A program made the translations under genes and the position numbers. Source: Planctomyces sp. SH-PL62 (GTDB lineage: Bacteria > Planctomycetota > Planctomycetia > Isosphaerales > Isosphaeraceae). Taken from it: a DNA stretch of 64,000 nucleotides. The DNA is taken from positions 1,054,001 through 1,118,000 of the forward strand of contig NZ_CP011273.1 in NCBI RefSeq assembly GCF_001610895.1, in the 5' to 3' direction. The notes under the pieces are model-generated. The model was not told where the DNA came from. It saw nothing but the letters and a program-made list of their open reading frames with translations, and searched no databases. Positions 53,733-62,259 of the stretch are shown one piece after another. The number at the start of each line of letters is the position of its first letter. The stretch's first letter is position 1.

Positions 53733-54061
53733 GAGACCAACCCCCGAGCGTCACGAGATGTTTTCGGGCCATTTCGAGGACGTCGGCGGTCGCGGGTTCT
53801 CTCGCCTTCGTCCTTCATCTCTGGGAACCGAAATCCCGATCGCGCCGCGTCACGGAAAATCTCGGATCTTCGAAATTCGGCCGGTCCTTCTCCCAGCGAG
53901 CTCGTCAGAACTCCGCGCGGCGGTCGCAATTCTCAAGGCGTCGTGAGGATCGACCTGTCAAATCGAAGGCGATTCCTTGTTAAACTCGAACGGCCGCGGC
54001 TGCTGCGGGGCCGGTGGGAACAGGCTTCCGACGGGAACGGCGGCGGAGGGAGGCGAACGGG
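53733..54061. other. Divergent intergenic region
   Basis: About 330 bp without a gene. Weak -35/-10-like hexamers lie near 53955-53985 (ctgtca and ttaaac) in front of the HTH gene. Nothing else recognised. Confidence 0.35.
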
Positions 54062-54325
54062 ATGAGCGAGCACGACCTGGAATCCGATTGGGGGGGGATC
54101 AAGCAGAACCTCTCTCAGAGAGTGCGCGAAATCCGCCGGGAATTCTACGGGGAGAATGGCGGGCCCATGCTGGCCGCGGACCTTGAGATCCCCTTTCGCT
54201 CGTGGGTCCGGTATGAATCGGGGGCGAGCATGCCCGCTCCGGTGCTGCTCCGCTTCCTCGAACTGACGGGGGCCAATCCGAACTGGCTGCTCACGGGACA
54301 GGGCCCGAAATACCGGTCGTCGTGA
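54062..54325 (+). CDS. Small HTH (XRE-like) protein of planctomycete type
   Basis: An 87-aa protein with a Cro/CI-like helix-turn-helix reading: SQRVREIRREFYGENGG, then LAADLEIPFRSWVRYESG, then LELTGANPNWLLTGQG. The pattern of a first helix, a recognition turn with RSWVRYE, and a closing ANPNWLLTG is shared by small regulators common in Isosphaeraceae. ATG at 54062 has GGGAGG upstream. Its last 35 bases overlap the 3' end of the convergent FG-GAP gene. Targets unknown. Confidence 0.78.
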   Translation: MSEHDLESDWGGIKQNLSQRVREIRREFYGENGGPMLAADLEIPFRSWVRYESGASMPAPVLLRFLELTGANPNWLLTGQGPKYRSS

Positions 54326-55247
54326 GGGGGACGGTCGGCGAGTCCCCTTCGATGAGCCGGGCCGGCTTGCCGGGTCGCAGTCCTCGCCAACTTTCGACGC
54401 CTCCCCAGGGCCAGGCCACCTCGAGCTCGTCGATCTGGGCCGCATCGCCGAGGCCGAAGGCGAGTCGGGGGGGCGAACTCGACAGATAGCTCCCCCCGGC
54501 GACGAGGTCCTGGACGATCTCGCGGCCTCGGATGCGCGCCCGTGCGCGGGCACCGACGGCGGGGAGGCCGCGACGGTCGACGAGGTCCACGCTCACGAGG
54601 GGGGGGCCGGCGGAGCGATTGAGGAGCAGGGCGAACGGGGCGTCGAGGGCCGTCGCGGCGACGTCGAGCCGGCCGTCGCCGTCGACGTCCCCCACGGCCA
54701 GGCTGCGCCCCAGGGCGAGCCGCGCGAACCAGGGGCCGGCGCGGGCGGAAACGTCCTGGAAGCCGCCGTCACGACCCTTGAGGAGGATCGGGGGCATGGC
54801 GAACGGGATTCCCAGCCGGTCGCGGTCGAGGACGTGACCGTTGGTCTGCAAAAGGTCGACGCGGCCATCGGCGTCGAAGTCGCCCGCCGCGGCACCCATC
54901 GCGTAGCTCGGTCCCGGCGCTCCGGCGGCTTCGGTCCAGTCCACGAACCGTCCCCCGCCTCGATTCAGGAAGAGTCGCGACGGCGGATCCTCGGCGGGCG
55001 GGTCCGCCGCGATGGGGCCGCCGTTGCAGAGGTAGAGGTCGAGCAGGCCGTCGCCGTCGGCGTCGAAGAGGGCGACTCCGCCCCCCATGATCTCGGGGAG
55101 GTCGTGTCGGCCTCGCGATCCGCTGTCGAACTGGAAGACCACCCCCGATCGGGCCGCGACGTCCTCGAATCGGAAGTCCTGGGCGACGGCGAAGAACGCG
55201 GTCGCGTGGAACGTCGCCAGCGCGATCGCCGCGCGGAGCCGAGTCAT
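54291..55247 (-). CDS. FG-GAP/VCBS repeat protein with ASPIC/UnbV domain (CRTAC1-like)
   Basis: A 318-aa exported protein with a signal peptide (AAIALATFHATAFFAVAQ). Calcium-binding FG-GAP-like repeats follow: ALFDADGDGLLDLYLCNGG, AAGDFDADGRVDLLQTNG and AVGDVDGDGRLDVAATA. The C-terminus is an ASPIC/UnbV domain (VGARARARIRGREIVQDL to LEVAWPWGGVE). It is shorter than usual family members (about 500 aa). Its ATG overlaps the upstream kinase stop (ATGA), so it is coupled to the WD40 kinase; a receptor or ligand role for that kinase is a possibility only. Confidence 0.85.
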   Translation of the reverse strand: MTRLRAAIALATFHATAFFAVAQDFRFEDVAARSGVVFQFDSGSRGRHDLPEIMGGGVALFDADGDGLLDLYLCNGGPIAADPPAEDPPSRLFLNRGGGRFVDWTEAAGAPGPSYAMGAAAGDFDADGRVDLLQTNGHVLDRDRLGIPFAMPPILLKGRDGGFQDVSARAGPWFARLALGRSLAVGDVDGDGRLDVAATALDAPFALLLNRSAGPPLVSVDLVDRRGLPAVGARARARIRGREIVQDLVAGGSYLSSSPPRLAFGLGDAAQIDELEVAWPWGGVESWRGLRPGKPARLIEGDSPTVPLTTTGISGPVP

Positions 55248-58200
55248 GGCGAGGGCGGGCCCGCCTTCCAGAGGAAGACCTCCCCGGTGTGACTGCAGGT
55301 GGCGAGCGTGCCGTCGTCCTTCGAAAAGGCCACGGCGTTGATCCGGTCGTGATGCCCCTCCAGCGTGAGGACGACCTGGCGGGTGATCATGTCGCAGAGC
55401 CGCACCGCGCCGTCGTCGCAGCCCGTGGCGAGGGTCGCGCCGTCGTCGGAGAAGGCCAGGGAGCGGATCGAGGCGGGGTGACCGCGGACGGGATCGCCGA
55501 CCTCCCAGGTGTTCACGTCCCAGACGGAGATCCGGCGTCGGTCGCCGCTAGCTGCGAGGAGCGCCGGGTAGGATGGGTTGAAGGGTGAGTAGGCGACGGC
55601 CAGCAGCACGCCGTTGCCCCGCTTGGCGTCGGCTCGCTCGCCGGATCGTGGGTCCCACACCCGTATCCAGTTGTCGCAGCTCGCGCTGGCGAGCTGGCTC
55701 GGGCGGCCTCTGGAGAAGGTGAGGGCCGTGATCATCTCCGCGTGCGCTCCAGGGATGATCCTGGTCGCGGAGGGAGCGGAGGCGTTGTGAACCAGGATGT
55801 CCGGCTCCAGCCCGGAGGCGGCGATCAGGTCGCCTTCGGGCGAGTAGGCCACGCAACGGAGCTGGCTCAGGCCGGGTTCGCGCAGGATGCGGACGGGCTC
55901 CAGGCGGGCCCGGAGGGGCTCCGGACCTTCGCGGACGAGCTGCCAGGTCTTCCACGAGCCGTCCAGGCTCACGCTCGCGAGTTCCCGGCCGTCGGGCGAG
56001 AAGGCCAGGCCCGTCACGGTCTGGGAATGGGCCTCGATCGCCGCGAGTTCGGTCCCGCTGGCGACGTCCCAGAGTTTGATCTGGCGGTCGTCCGCGCCCG
56101 AGGCCAGGATCGCCCCGTCGGGGGTGAAGGCGAGCGACCAGGCTTCTTTGGCGTGCCCCGCGAGGGCGATTCGAGGGTGGGGGGCGGTCGGTTTCGACCA
56201 GACGAAGATCGATTCCTGATCGAAGCTCATGTAGACGGATCGGCCCGACGGCGAGAAAAGGAGGCAGTTGGGCGTTTGCAGCGCGCTGAGCGGTTGAGAG
56301 GGGGCGGAGGGCTCGTTCAGGTCCCAGATCCGCACCCCCTCCGATTCGTATCCCGCAACGACCGCGTCGCCCTGGGGCGAGACGATCAACTGGGTCGGGA
56401 CGGAGTTCGAGGCCAGGAGGACCTGACGCGACGGGGGGCCCTGGAGGGCGTGGAGCGCCAGCTTACGCGTCCCTTCAAGAACCAGGAGCCTCCGACCGCC
56501 CAGGCAGAAGCCGAGCCGACTCGGGACGCCTTCGAGGCGGTCCAGCAGCCTCGTCGGCTCGCCGGAGCGGACGTCCCAGACGACGACTCGGCCGTCGTCC
56601 CAGCCCCCCGCCAGTTGGTTCCCGTCTTCGGAAAAGATGAGGGTGGTGGGGCGGGCGGGCTCCGGCGGCAGGAGGACGAGGTCCTCCTGATCGGATCGGC
56701 CTCGGACGAGCACGGAGCCGTCGCCGAGGCCGACGGCCATCGCGTCCCCTCGCGGCGAGAAGGCGGCGCAGCGGGCGTCGGTCGATTCGAGCGCGCTCTC
56801 CTTGAGCCAATCCGTGCCCGATTGCGAGTAAAGGAGCATACGCCACGTCGGGGAGTCTCCCAGGCGGCAGCGGATGGCCAGGAGAGAGCCCCCGCGCGCG
56901 AAGCCGATCTCGGCGACGTCGCGGATCGGCTCGCGGAAGGTCCACGAGTCGTGGGGGCCTTGGGGGTCCCAGAGGCTCACGACGGCCTCGTCCTCATCGA
57001 CGTGCAAGGACGCGACGACGGCGGGGCGGCCCTGGACGTCGCCGGCCGTCGCGAGCCCGCGGACCGGCATCCTGCCGCTGATCGAGGGATACGGCCGCGA
57101 GGACCGCCCGTCGACGTCCCATTCGAGGATCCGCCCCTCCTCGTCGCCGGAGATCAGGGTCCGGCCCTCGCGGCCGAGGGCGATGCGCGCGACCGGGGCC
57201 CGGTGGACCGTCTCGCCCTGGAGGACTTTCATCGAGCGGTGGACCAGGCGGTCGATGTACCGCCACTCGAAGCCCGGCTGGTGCGGCCGGGAGCGTCGCA
57301 GGAGGTCGAACGCCTCGATCGCCAGCTCGGGCTGGTCGTTGCGGATGTGTTCGTGGATCCGGCGCAGCTCGTGGTCGTACTGCTTTCGCAGGGCGATCTC
57401 GCTTCCCGAATCGGCCAGGCCCTTGACGACCTGATGAATGTAATCTCGGCCGTCGAGTTGATGGTCCTTCTGGACCAGCTCGTTGTTGATCAGGCTGATT
57501 CGAGAGCTGTAGAACCCCGCGACGAAGAGGAGGGCGAGCGTCAGGACGAAGCTGAGGGCCAGGAGCCCGGCGGCCACCGGCTCGCGGGCGGCCCACTGGA
57601 TCGCGCGACGCGTCGCGGGGGTGCGGCGGGCGTGGATCGGCTGGCGGTTCTGGAACCGCCGGAGATCGTCGGCCAGCGCCTTCGCGTCGGCGTAGCGGCT
57701 AGCGGGGGAGCGTTCCAGGCATGTCAGGCAGATCGTCTCCAGGTCCTCGGGGAGCCCGTGCCGAAGTCGGGACGGGGGGACGATCTCCCCTTCGGCCACC
57801 TGGCAGAGGGTCTCCATCGGGGAGAGGCCGCGGAACGGCGGCGAGCCGGTGAGCATCTCGTAGAGGACGGCCCCGAGCGCGTAGACGTCGGTATGCCGGC
57901 CGACGCCCTTGCCGCCGTCCGCGAGCTGCTCGGGGGCCATGTAGGAGGGGGTCCCCAGGAGCCTGCCGGACTGGGAGTGGCCCTCGTCGTTCATCAGGAA
58001 TTTCGCGAGCCCGAAGTCGCCGATCTTCGGGACGCCGTCCTGGGTCATCAGGATGTTGGACGGGTTGAGGTCGCGGTGCACGATGTCCGACTGATGGGCG
58101 GCGTGGATCGCCCTCGCCAGGGTCTCGATCAGGCGCGCGGACCAGCGGATCGGCTGGGGCATGGACCGGAGCATCCGGGCGAGGTTGCCGCCGTCGACGT

Positions 58201-58456
58201 ACTCCATCACCAGAAACGGTAGGCCCTGGTGGTAGTCGGCCTCGATCACCTGGACGATGTTGGGGTGGGTGAACTTGGCGGCGGCCTCGGCCTCGGTGCG
58301 CAGCCGGGCGCGTTCGCGGGCGTTGGCGTGATCTCCCGCCAAAATCATCTTGACGGCGACGATCCGCCCGGGGCTGAGCTGGCGGGCCTTGTAGACGACG
58401 CCCATCCCGCCCCGGCCCAGTTCTTCAAGGACGTGATATTTGCCGATCCGGCCCAT
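55244..58456 (-). CDS. Transmembrane Ser/Thr kinase with WD40 propellers; catalytic Lys replaced by Asn
   Basis: From the ATG at 58456 the protein is 1070 aa. The kinase domain covers about 7-270: GRGGMGVVYK loop, VAVK (Lys36), DFG at 147-149, and APE at 174-176. The catalytic loop reads HRDLNPSN (127-134), with Asn131 where Lys is nearly invariant. One transmembrane helix lies at about 294-316, then a coiled region and 12 or so WD40-type repeats (e.g. ILASGADDRQIKLWDVASG, LATGCDDGAVRLCDM). The natural N-terminus is probably in another frame at 58456-58800 and joined by a frameshift in a C-run. It is coupled by ATGA to the FG-GAP/ASPIC gene. Confidence 0.9.
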   Translation of the reverse strand: MGRIGKYHVLEELGRGGMGVVYKARQLSPGRIVAVKMILAGDHANARERARLRTEAEAAAKFTHPNIVQVIEADYHQGLPFLVMEYVDGGNLARMLRSMPQPIRWSARLIETLARAIHAAHQSDIVHRDLNPSNILMTQDGVPKIGDFGLAKFLMNDEGHSQSGRLLGTPSYMAPEQLADGGKGVGRHTDVYALGAVLYEMLTGSPPFRGLSPMETLCQVAEGEIVPPSRLRHGLPEDLETICLTCLERSPASRYADAKALADDLRRFQNRQPIHARRTPATRRAIQWAAREPVAAGLLALSFVLTLALLFVAGFYSSRISLINNELVQKDHQLDGRDYIHQVVKGLADSGSEIALRKQYDHELRRIHEHIRNDQPELAIEAFDLLRRSRPHQPGFEWRYIDRLVHRSMKVLQGETVHRAPVARIALGREGRTLISGDEEGRILEWDVDGRSSRPYPSISGRMPVRGLATAGDVQGRPAVVASLHVDEDEAVVSLWDPQGPHDSWTFREPIRDVAEIGFARGGSLLAIRCRLGDSPTWRMLLYSQSGTDWLKESALESTDARCAAFSPRGDAMAVGLGDGSVLVRGRSDQEDLVLLPPEPARPTTLIFSEDGNQLAGGWDDGRVVVWDVRSGEPTRLLDRLEGVPSRLGFCLGGRRLLVLEGTRKLALHALQGPPSRQVLLASNSVPTQLIVSPQGDAVVAGYESEGVRIWDLNEPSAPSQPLSALQTPNCLLFSPSGRSVYMSFDQESIFVWSKPTAPHPRIALAGHAKEAWSLAFTPDGAILASGADDRQIKLWDVASGTELAAIEAHSQTVTGLAFSPDGRELASVSLDGSWKTWQLVREGPEPLRARLEPVRILREPGLSQLRCVAYSPEGDLIAASGLEPDILVHNASAPSATRIIPGAHAEMITALTFSRGRPSQLASASCDNWIRVWDPRSGERADAKRGNGVLLAVAYSPFNPSYPALLAASGDRRRISVWDVNTWEVGDPVRGHPASIRSLAFSDDGATLATGCDDGAVRLCDMITRQVVLTLEGHHDRINAVAFSKDDGTLATCSHTGEVFLWKAGPPSP

Positions 58457-58800
58457 CCGGGGAGCGGGAGGGGGGGCGTCGTCGCCGACGACTCGGAGAG
58501 GGTCGTCATCTCGGTGGACAGGAGCCCCTGGATGGCCCGCCGACGGCGGGGGTCGGGGATCATGTCGCGAATCCGCTGTTCCCATTCGTCGACCGATGTG
58601 ACGTCGCCCAGCTCGCGGCGTATGGCGGTCTCGACGAGGATCAGCTCCAGGAGGGCGTCGTCGTCGTCGGCGAGCTCGGGCTCCTCGATGAGGAGGTGCT
58701 CTACGCGGGTGGAGTGGACGGTGCGGAGCCGATTTTTCAGCCGCTCGCACGCCGCGCGGCGTCTCTGCTGGGATTCGTTCTGGGGCGTGGTGGTCGACAT
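58345..58800 (-). CDS. N-terminal module of the WD40 kinase, frameshifted
   Basis: A 151-aa reading frame starting ATG at 58800. Its first 110 residues are the acidic helical module found before the catalytic domain in planctomycete kinases (DDDDALLELILVETAIRREL, then DEWEQRIRDMI). After TTPP it runs into a low-sense frame over the kinase domain. Adding one C to the C7 run near 58462-58476 would join it to the kinase frame just before MGRIGKYH. The two pieces are therefore probably one gene of about 1185 aa, either broken or misread. Confidence 0.6.
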   Translation of the reverse strand: MSTTTPQNESQQRRRAACERLKNRLRTVHSTRVEHLLIEEPELADDDDALLELILVETAIRRELGDVTSVDEWEQRIRDMIPDPRRRRAIQGLLSTEMTTLSESSATTPPLPLPGWAGSANITSLKNWAGAGWASSTRPASSAPGGSSPSR

Positions 58801-58900
58801 GGCGGCGTGGGGATCCCAGGGCGGACACCGGGCGTGCGCTCGCTTTCCCGACGACGATCGGGGCGTAGTTTAGCATCCCAGGCCGAGGATCGACAAGCGT

Positions 58901-58934
58901 GGTCCCGCCCGCCGCCGGGGCGGCGGGCGGGACC
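58901..58934 (-). terminator. GC hairpin after the heavy-metal RND pump
   Basis: A perfect 16-bp palindrome with a two-base centre lies seven bases past the stop of the metal-efflux pump gene. It is not followed by a T-run, so it is a likely but unproven terminator. Confidence 0.5.
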
Positions 58935-58940
58935 CTCGGA

Positions 58941-61900
58941 TCAGGAGATTCCATCCTCGAGATCGTCGTCGTCCTCGTCGTCCTCGACGAGCGCGTCGAC
59001 GTCGGCGGCCAGCCGGCCTCGGCCCGGGTCGAACCAGGCGTAGGTGGCGGGGATGACCAGGAGCTTGAGGCCGGTGCTGGTGATCAGGCCGCCGATGACG
59101 ACCGTGGCCAGCGGGCGCTGGACGTCGGCGCCCGACCCGGTGGAGAAGGCCATCGGGATGAATCCCAGGCTGGCGACCAGGGCCGTCATGAGCACGGGCC
59201 GCAGCCGACTCATCGAGGCCTCGGCGACCGCCCGGCGGATCGGCTCGCCGTTCTCGACCCGCTGGCGGATGGCCGACACGATGACGAGGCCGTCGAGGAC
59301 GGCGACGCCCGAGAGGGCGATGAAGCCGACCCCCGCCGAGATGCTCAGGTTCATGTCGCGCAGCCAGAGCGCCAGGATGCCTCCCATGGCGCCCAGGGGG
59401 ACGGAGAGGAAGATCAAGGTGCCCAACTTCACCGATTGGAAGGTGCCGTAGAGGAGCAGGAAGATGAGCACCAGCGCCACCGGGACGACGACCGTCAGCC
59501 GCTGGGTGGCCGACTGGAGGTTCTGGAACGTCCCTCCCCATTCCAGGAAGTAGCCGCGGGGGAGTTCCACCTGCTCGGCGACCTTCGCCTGCGCCTCGGC
59601 GACGAACGTGGCGAGGTCGCGTTCGCGGACGTTGGCCTGGACCATGGCCCGCCGCTGGCGGTCCTTCCGCCAGATCTCGTACGCGCCGTCCTCGCGGTGG
59701 AACTCGGCCAGCTCGGACAGGGGGATCATCCGGCCGTTGGCGTCGGCGATCTTCAGCCGCGTGATGGAGTCGACGTCGTCGCGGGCGGTGGGGTCGAAGC
59801 GGACCTGGAGGTCGAAGGTGCGCTGGCCCTCGATCACCTGTCCCACGACCTTGCCCCCCAGGGCGGAGACGACGTCGAGGATGGAGGCGGCGTTGATGCC
59901 GTAGCGGGCGATGTCCTCGCGGTTGATCTGCACCCGCAGGAAGGGGAGGCCGCCGAGCACCTGGGCCCGGACGTCGGCCGCTCCGGGGATGTTCTCGATG
60001 GCCGCGGCGATCGCGTTGACCTTCTCCTGGAGCACGTCCAGGTCGTCGCCGTAGAGTCCGATGCCCAGGTCGGCGCGGACGCCGGCCAGCATCTCGTTGA
60101 ACCGGACGTCGATCGGCTGGCCGAAGTTGAAGAACGCGCCCGGGAGTTCGCGCCGGAAGACCTTCTCCATCTCGGCGATCAGCTCCGACTTCGACTTCCC
60201 GTGGCCCTCCCCCTCGAAGAGTGCGAGGAGCGGGTGCAGCGGCTTCAGCGCCATGTCCAGGTACGTCTCCTCCTCCTTCTTCAGGAAGACGAAGACGTCG
60301 GTCTGGTTGACGCCGGCCGGGTCGATGCCGATCTCGGGGCGGCCGGTCCGGCAGACGACCGATTCAATCTCGTCCGGGAACGACTCTCGCAGCGCCTTCT
60401 CGAGGCGGGTCGAGTCCTCGAGGCTCTCCGAGAGCGAGGTGCTCGGCGGCCGGGTGACGACGACGAGGATGTCCCCCTCGTCGAGCTTGGGGATGAACTC
60501 GCCGCCCAGGCTCATCGCCAGGGGCATGGTCGCGGCGAAGGCGACGAGCGAGGTCGCGACGACCATGATCGGGTGGTCGAGGGAGAACCGGAGGAACGGC
60601 CGGTAGACCCGCTTGGCGACCCGGACGGGGAGGGTCTCGACCTCGGACGTGCCCGGCTTGAGGATCAAGGAGGCCAGGACGGGCGTGGCCGTGAGGCTGA
60701 GGATCAGGGAGCCGATCAGGGCGAAGACGACCGTCAGGGCCATCGGCCGGAACATCTTCCCCTCGACCCCTTCCAGGGCCAGCAGCGGGAGGTGGACGAT
60801 CGTGATGATCGCCACGCCGAAGACCACCGGCTTGCGGACCTCGAAGGCCGCCTCGCGGACCACGTCGACGGCCGACCGCCGCTTGTCCGCGTGCGAGAGG
60901 TGGCTGACGCAGTTCTCCATCATGATGACCGAGCTGTCGACGATCAGGCCGAAGTCGATCGCCCCCAGGCTCATCAGGCTGCCGGCGATGCCGTAGTAGA
61001 CCATCAGGTTGATGGCGAAGAGCATCGAGAGCGGGATCGCGAGGGCGACCACCAGGCCCGCCTTGAGGTTGCCGAGCATCGCCAGGAGGACGGCGACGAC
61101 GAGCAGGCCGCCTTCCGCCAGGTTCGAGGCGACGGTCGTGATCGTGCGGGTGATGAGCACGGCCCGGTCGTAATAAGGGTCGACGACGACCCCCTCGGGG
61201 AGCCTCGTGCGGATCTCTTCGAGCTTCGCCTTGATCCGCTCGACGACCACGCGGGAGTTCTCGCCGGCGAGCATCATGGCGGTCGCGGTGACGACCTCGC
61301 CGTCGCCGTCGCGGGTCACCGCGCCGTTGCGGATCAGGGGGGACAGGCGGACCTCGGCGACGTCGCGGATGTAGACCGGCGTGCCCGTGGCGGTCGTGTC
61401 GAGCACCACCTCCTCGAGGTCCTTCAGGGTGCTGATCAGGCCCACGGCGCGGATGACGCGCTGTTCGCCCAGGCGTTCGAGGTAGCCGCCGCCGGCGTTG
61501 CTGTTGTTGCGGCGGATGGCCTCGAAGACCTTGTCGACCGAGATGTTGCGGGCCATCAGGCGGTCGGGGTCGAGGCGGACCTCGTAGGTCTTCAGCTCGC
61601 CGCCGAAGGCGTTGACCTCGACCACGCCGGGGACGCTCTTGAGCGGCCGGGCGATCTCCCAGTCGAGGATCGTCCGCAGCTCCATCAGCGAGCGGGGGCG
61701 GGCCGCGTCGGGGGCGTTCTTGACCTCGAACTGGAAGACCTCGCCGAGGCCCGTGGAGATCGGGCCCATCTCGGGCTGGCCGAACTCCGGCGGGATCGAC
61801 GAGCGGACCTCCGCCAGCCGTTCGCCCACCTGCTGGCGGGCCCAGTAGATGTCGGTCCCTTCCTGGAAGACGATGGTCACGCCCGAGAGGCCGAACTGCG

Positions 61901-62156
61901 AGAACGAGCGGACCTCCGAGATCATCGGGATCCCGTTCATCGAGTTCTCGACCGGGATGGTGATGAACTGCTCGATCTCGACCGGGCCGAGCCCCGGCGC
62001 GCTGGTGAGGGCCATCACCTGCACGTTGGTGATGTCGGGCTGGGCGTCGATGGGCAGCTTGACGAGCGAGTTCGCGCCCCAGAGCACCAAACCGACGAGG
62101 AGCAGCAGGACGAGCGGGCGGCTGCGGAGCGCCCAGTCGATAAGGCGGTCGAACAT
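58941..62156 (-). CDS. Heavy-metal efflux RND pump (CusA/CzcA family)
   Basis: A 1071-aa HME-type RND exporter. It opens with FDRLIDWALRSRPLVLLLLVG. The transmembrane helix 4 segment is DFGLIVDSSVIMMEN, in which Asp, Asp and Glu match the CzcA/CusA proton relay spacing (D-x5-D-x6-E), separating it from the HAE-1 pumps at 14635-21766. GEFIPKLDEGDI and the C-terminal acidic tail are as in the family. The metal (Cu, Zn, Co, Cd) cannot be assigned from sequence. The adaptor gene lies 103 bp upstream on the same strand; no outer-membrane channel is in the window. Confidence 0.94.
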   Translation of the reverse strand: MFDRLIDWALRSRPLVLLLLVGLVLWGANSLVKLPIDAQPDITNVQVMALTSAPGLGPVEIEQFITIPVENSMNGIPMISEVRSFSQFGLSGVTIVFQEGTDIYWARQQVGERLAEVRSSIPPEFGQPEMGPISTGLGEVFQFEVKNAPDAARPRSLMELRTILDWEIARPLKSVPGVVEVNAFGGELKTYEVRLDPDRLMARNISVDKVFEAIRRNNSNAGGGYLERLGEQRVIRAVGLISTLKDLEEVVLDTTATGTPVYIRDVAEVRLSPLIRNGAVTRDGDGEVVTATAMMLAGENSRVVVERIKAKLEEIRTRLPEGVVVDPYYDRAVLITRTITTVASNLAEGGLLVVAVLLAMLGNLKAGLVVALAIPLSMLFAINLMVYYGIAGSLMSLGAIDFGLIVDSSVIMMENCVSHLSHADKRRSAVDVVREAAFEVRKPVVFGVAIITIVHLPLLALEGVEGKMFRPMALTVVFALIGSLILSLTATPVLASLILKPGTSEVETLPVRVAKRVYRPFLRFSLDHPIMVVATSLVAFAATMPLAMSLGGEFIPKLDEGDILVVVTRPPSTSLSESLEDSTRLEKALRESFPDEIESVVCRTGRPEIGIDPAGVNQTDVFVFLKKEEETYLDMALKPLHPLLALFEGEGHGKSKSELIAEMEKVFRRELPGAFFNFGQPIDVRFNEMLAGVRADLGIGLYGDDLDVLQEKVNAIAAAIENIPGAADVRAQVLGGLPFLRVQINREDIARYGINAASILDVVSALGGKVVGQVIEGQRTFDLQVRFDPTARDDVDSITRLKIADANGRMIPLSELAEFHREDGAYEIWRKDRQRRAMVQANVRERDLATFVAEAQAKVAEQVELPRGYFLEWGGTFQNLQSATQRLTVVVPVALVLIFLLLYGTFQSVKLGTLIFLSVPLGAMGGILALWLRDMNLSISAGVGFIALSGVAVLDGLVIVSAIRQRVENGEPIRRAVAEASMSRLRPVLMTALVASLGFIPMAFSTGSGADVQRPLATVVIGGLITSTGLKLLVIPATYAWFDPGRGRLAADVDALVEDDEDDDDLEDGIS

Positions 62157-62192
62157 GTGTCGAATAAATGGGGGTTTGAGGAGGGGGCGGGC

Positions 62193-62229
62193 GCGGCCCT
62201 CGGGCGGGGGTCGTCCCGCCGAGGGCCGC
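62193..62229 (-). repeat. Intergenic hairpin between adaptor and metal pump genes
   Basis: A 15-bp stem with one bulged base (gcggccctcg... against cgagggccgc) in the 103-bp gap. Lacking a T-run, it may tune pump expression relative to the adaptor. Confidence 0.4.
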
Positions 62230-62259
62230 TCGTTTCGTCGCCGGCCGCGGACGGGGTGG

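Noticed and set aside
62193-62229. Terminator between the metal-efflux adaptor and pump genes
   Set aside because: The hairpin lacks a T-run and the two genes must work together, so full termination is unlikely; kept only as a hairpin.
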